From NCBI GenBank assembly GCA_965370435.1, contig CBDUUP010000063.1:1-15271 (forward strand): a stretch of 15,271 nucleotides of DNA. Reading direction: 5' to 3'. This document shows, piece by piece, positions 12,634-15,271 of this stretch. The translations under genes and the position numbers were made by a program. The notes under the pieces are model-generated. The model was not told the origin of the DNA and searched no databases. It worked only from the letters and a program-made list of their open reading frames with translations. The stretch is from CBDUUP01 sp965370435 (GTDB lineage Bacteria; Chloroflexota; Anaerolineae; Anaerolineales; UBA11579). Within the stretch, counting starts at the first letter, position 1. Each line of letters begins with the position of its first letter.

Positions 12634-14262
12634 ATGACCTCAGAGATGATTTTTAACTCCCGGCGTTCGCCTGTCGTTGGACGGCGGGGCATGATCGCAA
12701 CCTCCCAGCCTTTGGCGGTGTCCGCCGGTTTGGAGATATTATCCCAGGGCGGCAACGCCGCCGACGCCGCCATCGCCACCGCGGCGGCCATGAACGTCAC
12801 CGAGCCGACCTCTACCGGCCTGGGCGGTGACTGTTTCGCCCTGTACTACGAGGCCGCCACCCGGCAAGTGACCGCTCTCAACGGCTCTGGCCGGGCTCCG
12901 GCGGCTCTGACCCTGGAACGACTTCAAGATGAAGGAATGGGGGAGAATATCCCGGTCTTCCACGCCCACACCATCACTGTGCCCGGCGCTTGCGCCGGGT
13001 GGGTTGACCTGGTGGAGCGGCACGGCAGCATGTCGATGAGCCAAATCCTGACCCCCGCCATCCGCCTGGCGGAGGAGGGTTTCCCTGTCGCGCCGGTGAC
13101 GGCCTATTTCTGGGGGCGGGGCGCGGAGCGCCAATTGAAGAACGCTCCCAATGGACTGGAACTGACCATTGATGGCCGCGGTCCCAGGCCGGGCGAGATT
13201 TTCCACAACCCGGGGTTGGCCCGCACCATGCGAGCCATCGCCGAAGGCGGCAAGACGGCCTATTATGAGGGTGAGATCGCGGAGGCCATAGCAGAAGTGA
13301 TCCAGGGCGAGGGCGGCTGCATGACGGTGGAGGACCTGGCCGCCCACCAGAGTACCTGGGATCAGCCCATCAGCGCAACCTATCGCGGCTTCCGGGTATG
13401 GGAATGCCCGCCCAACGGGCAAGGGCTGGCGGCATTGCTGGCCTTGAACCTCCTGGAGGGTTATGATCTAACCGAACACGACCCGCTCTCTGTGGAACGG
13501 CTGCATCTTGAGATCGAAGCTATGCGCATAGCCTTCGCAGATACGCGCTGGTTTGTGGCTGACGCAGAGACCAATCTCGCGCCCCTGGACGAATTGCTCT
13601 CCAAGGAGTACGCTGACCAACGCCGCACACTTATTGACTCCGTCAAGGCCACCCTCGACCAGCAGCGCGGAACGCCCACCGCCGGATCAGACACCATTTA
13701 CTTGACCGTGGTGGACGGGGAGGGTAATGCCTGTTCTTTCATCGGCAGCAATTATGGCGGGTTCGGCACCGGCTTTGTGCCTAAAGGCTGGGGCTTCACC
13801 CTGCAAAATCGGGGCAAAGGGTTCAGCCTGGACCCGGCCCATCCCAACGCGCTGGCCCCCGGCAAGCGTCCTTACCATACCATCATCCCGGCTCTCATCA
13901 CCCATGCCGACAACGACGACCTCTTCGCCAGCTATGGGGTGATGGGCGGTTACATGCAGCCTCAAGGCCACATGCAGGTCGCCATCGGCTTGATCGACGA
14001 CGGCCTGGACGCCCAGGCGGCTCTGGACCGGCCCCGCTTCTGCATCGGCGACGGGACCGCGGGGGGCCGCGTCTCCCTGGAGGAGGGCATCCCCGTGCCG
14101 GTGATGTCCCGCCTGGCGATGATGGGACACCATCTCGCGCCAGTGAGCGGCCAGGCTCGGGCCACCTTCGGACGCGGGCAGGTCATCGTGCGGGATCGGG
14201 AGTCTGGAGCGCTGTGGGGTGGCAGCGACCCGCGAGCCGATGGGTGCGCGATGAGTCTATAG
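12634..14262 (+). CDS. Gamma-glutamyltransferase family protein (Ntn-type hydrolase)
   Basis: The 542-residue precursor belongs to the GGT family, which cuts itself in two and uses the new N-terminal Thr to hydrolyse or transfer gamma-glutamyl groups. Blocks in order: SQPLAVSAGLEILSQGGNAADAAIA (24-48), STGLGGDCFALYY, LNGSGRAP, HTITVPGACAGWVDL, WECPPNGQGLAALLALN, then GSDTIYLTVVD with Thr354 at the expected cleavage site. The small subunit has FGTGFVPKGWGFTLQNRG, PGKRPYHTIIPAL and GVMGGYMQPQGHMQV. Thr354 is followed by Ile, where classical GGTs have a second Thr, and no signal peptide is seen. It is therefore likely a cytosolic GGT-like enzyme (YwrD type), and glutathione may not be the substrate. 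The start rests on AGGAG 8 bases upstream; an upstream in-frame extension is repeat-derived. The 3' half is GC-rich. Confidence 0.92.
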   Translation: MTSEMIFNSRRSPVVGRRGMIATSQPLAVSAGLEILSQGGNAADAAIATAAAMNVTEPTSTGLGGDCFALYYEAATRQVTALNGSGRAPAALTLERLQDEGMGENIPVFHAHTITVPGACAGWVDLVERHGSMSMSQILTPAIRLAEEGFPVAPVTAYFWGRGAERQLKNAPNGLELTIDGRGPRPGEIFHNPGLARTMRAIAEGGKTAYYEGEIAEAIAEVIQGEGGCMTVEDLAAHQSTWDQPISATYRGFRVWECPPNGQGLAALLALNLLEGYDLTEHDPLSVERLHLEIEAMRIAFADTRWFVADAETNLAPLDELLSKEYADQRRTLIDSVKATLDQQRGTPTAGSDTIYLTVVDGEGNACSFIGSNYGGFGTGFVPKGWGFTLQNRGKGFSLDPAHPNALAPGKRPYHTIIPALITHADNDDLFASYGVMGGYMQPQGHMQVAIGLIDDGLDAQAALDRPRFCIGDGTAGGRVSLEEGIPVPVMSRLAMMGHHLAPVSGQARATFGRGQVIVRDRESGALWGGSDPRADGCAMSL

Positions 14263-14455
14263 GCGAGGGAAAAGGAATTGAGTAATGAAATCTAGCGCCT
14301 GACAGTTATCAAAAACGATTCTCGAGATGAAGTTTATCTCTGGGTTTCTAGGGTGAAATTTCTAACTCCTCGCTTGTAATACTCCTTACCTTCTTTAATT
14401 AAACGGGGAGAATCGTTCGCGGTACGATGGAAGAACCGGTTCAATGCGTAGAAGT

Positions 14456-14475
14456 TGCTATAATATCCCCGGAGG
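14456..14475 (+). promoter_or_regulatory. Extended -10 promoter and GGAGG site of the four-helix membrane protein gene
   Basis: TGCTATAAT at 14456-14464 is an extended -10 element; no good -35 is seen, which such promoters can do without. GGAGG at 14471-14475 is 6 bases before the ATG at 14482. Transcription would begin almost at the ribosome site, so the leader is very short. The rest of the gap (14263-14455) holds nothing I recognise. Confidence 0.6.
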
Positions 14476-14481
14476 ATGAAA

Positions 14482-15048
14482 ATGTTAAAACGATTCTCGG
14501 AATGGATGCATCGAGTAAGTGTGGGTTGGGTAGCTTTGTTGGCATTGGTCGTCTTCATCGCCTTCACCACCCTGGTTTTGCCGGGACAAGCCTCTAACGC
14601 GGCAGAAGCCAACGGCGGCGCGGGGACGCCCGACCTTTCTTTCTATTATTCGCCGGAGGACCTGAACCAGATGGCCGAAGCCTACGGGGAGCGTGGGCGA
14701 GCGGACTACATCCGGGCGCGCTTCACCTTCGATCTGGTCTGGCCGTTGATATATACGGCCTTCCTGGTCACCGCCCTCAGTTGGTTGACCCTCAGGGCAT
14801 TCTCCCCGGACAGCCGCTGGCAGCGCGCCAACCTGGCTCCAGTGTTGGGTATGCTGCTCGACTTTCTGGAGAATATTTCCACCTCCTTGGTCATGCTGCG
14901 CTACCCAGACCCCGCCGCGCTGGCGGCCTGGCTGGCCCCGCTTTTCACCATGTTGAAATGGACCACCATCAGCGTGAGTTTTCTCCTGCTTCTGGCTGCC
15001 GGACTGGCCGGGGTTTGGGGTTGGTTCCGCAGGCGGGGTCGATCCTGA
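14482..15048 (+). CDS. Four-helix membrane protein of unknown function
   Basis: The 188-residue product has hydrophobic segments at about 14-34, 80-104, 116-136 and 148-177. Between the first two is an outside-type loop of about 45 residues with the Ala/Gly-rich NAAEANGGAG stretch and an amphipathic region (YSPEDLNQMAEAYGERGRADYIRARF). Polar residues within or next to the membrane part stand out: DLVWPLIY, LDFLENIST and FTMLKW. They look conserved-type and may form a functional site, but I cannot name a family. It ends with a basic tail (WFRRRGRS), which should face the cytoplasm. ATG 14482 is preferred over 14476 because the latter touches the GGAGG directly. The gene stands alone with its own promoter. 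Confidence 0.8.
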   Translation: MLKRFSEWMHRVSVGWVALLALVVFIAFTTLVLPGQASNAAEANGGAGTPDLSFYYSPEDLNQMAEAYGERGRADYIRARFTFDLVWPLIYTAFLVTALSWLTLRAFSPDSRWQRANLAPVLGMLLDFLENISTSLVMLRYPDPAALAAWLAPLFTMLKWTTISVSFLLLLAAGLAGVWGWFRRRGRS

Positions 15049-15098
15049 ACTGACTTTTAACCGGGGAACTGGGAGGGACGGTGAATATAAAACCACGT

Positions 15099-15114
15099 TA
15101 TAATGTAATATAAT
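15099..15114 (+). promoter_or_regulatory. Two overlapping -10-like boxes before the nucleotidyltransferase gene
   Basis: TATAAT occurs at 15099-15104 and again at 15109-15114, 10 bases apart, in an otherwise AT-rich stretch just before the last gene. No -35 match is obvious for either. Transcription from the second box would give a leader of less than 10 bases. Confidence 0.45.
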
Positions 15115-15127
15115 CTTTGGAATTTGT

Positions 15128-15271
15128 ATGATGACGTTAGAAGAGTTGATGAAAGAGAAGCGAGAGGAGATCCTCAATATTGCCGCCCAACACGGCGCCA
15201 ATAATGTGCGTCTGTTTGGTTCCGTGGCGCGCGGGGAGGCCAGGCGGGAGAGCGACGTTGACCTGCTGATC
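15128..15271 (+). CDS. MNT-type nucleotidyltransferase domain protein, 5' part only
   Basis: The 48 visible codons run open to the window edge. The motif GSVARGEARRESDVDLLI (31-48) is the classical GSxARGxxxxxSDxDLL of small nucleotidyltransferases (MNT, MntA-like), where Gly-Ser and the two Asp bind nucleotide and metal. The first 24 residues form a charged helix, as usual. Stand-alone MNT genes are often followed by a HEPN gene and form a toxin-antitoxin pair, with the MNT enzyme modifying the HEPN RNase; the partner, if any, lies outside the window. ATG 15128 or the next codon 15131 may be used. The Shine-Dalgarno is weak. Confidence 0.88.
   Translation, partial: MMTLEELMKEKREEILNIAAQHGANNVRLFGSVARGEARRESDVDLLI

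Noticed and set aside
1..15271. CRISPR arrays, rRNA or tRNA genes, replication origin
   Set aside because: No regularly spaced identical repeats, no rRNA blocks, no cloverleaf with a CCA-type end and no DnaA-box cluster were seen by eye.

Overview
The window reads as a chromosomal piece of an uncultured bacterium, most likely a Chloroflexota member (Anaerolineae-like). This is an inference from protein style, GC-rich codon use, the PucC/BCD-type carrier, and many short palindromic repeats between genes; no rRNA or tRNA gene is present to confirm it. Apart from a partial gene at the left edge on the minus strand, every convincing gene is on the plus strand.

Left part (1-2700): a partial PyrK-like flavin reductase leaves the window at the left edge. 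An AT-rich gap with an 86-bp MITE-like inverted repeat follows. Next come two tandem SPFH/band-7 (slipin-type) membrane proteins. The first is cut off just after its SPFH domain, and its last 26 codons come from a short repeat element. The second is complete. The -10/ribosome-site leader was duplicated with the gene.

Middle left (2700-4550): selD (selenophosphate synthetase) is encoded across an in-frame TGA that sits exactly at the catalytic Cys/Sec position, with a SECIS-like hairpin downstream. The cell therefore very probably decodes UGA as selenocysteine. A histidine-phosphatase gene follows. Both intergenic zones here have C-rich, G-poor stretches that resemble Rho-loading sites.

Centre (4710-8600): hemH, hemY and a PucC/BCD-family major facilitator carrier form an operon for the last steps of haem synthesis, closed by a strong intrinsic terminator. 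The carrier is a candidate tetrapyrrole transporter.

Centre right (8760-11476): two paralogous double-GNAT acetyltransferases flank a small ribbon-helix-helix regulator. The regulator has a near-consensus sigma-70 promoter overlapped by inverted half-sites, so it probably controls itself and the second acetyltransferase.

Right part (11477-15271): a CPBP intramembrane protease gene lies between two copies of a CACAGAG-type inverted repeat. It is followed by a cytosolic gamma-glutamyltransferase-family enzyme, a four-helix membrane protein of unknown function, and the start of an MNT-type nucleotidyltransferase that runs off the edge.

The most interesting items are the selenocysteine-containing SelD with its SECIS, the regulator/operator/acetyltransferase unit, the haem operon with its PucC-like carrier, and the repeat-truncated slipin paralogue. 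No clearly new multi-gene system is evident.
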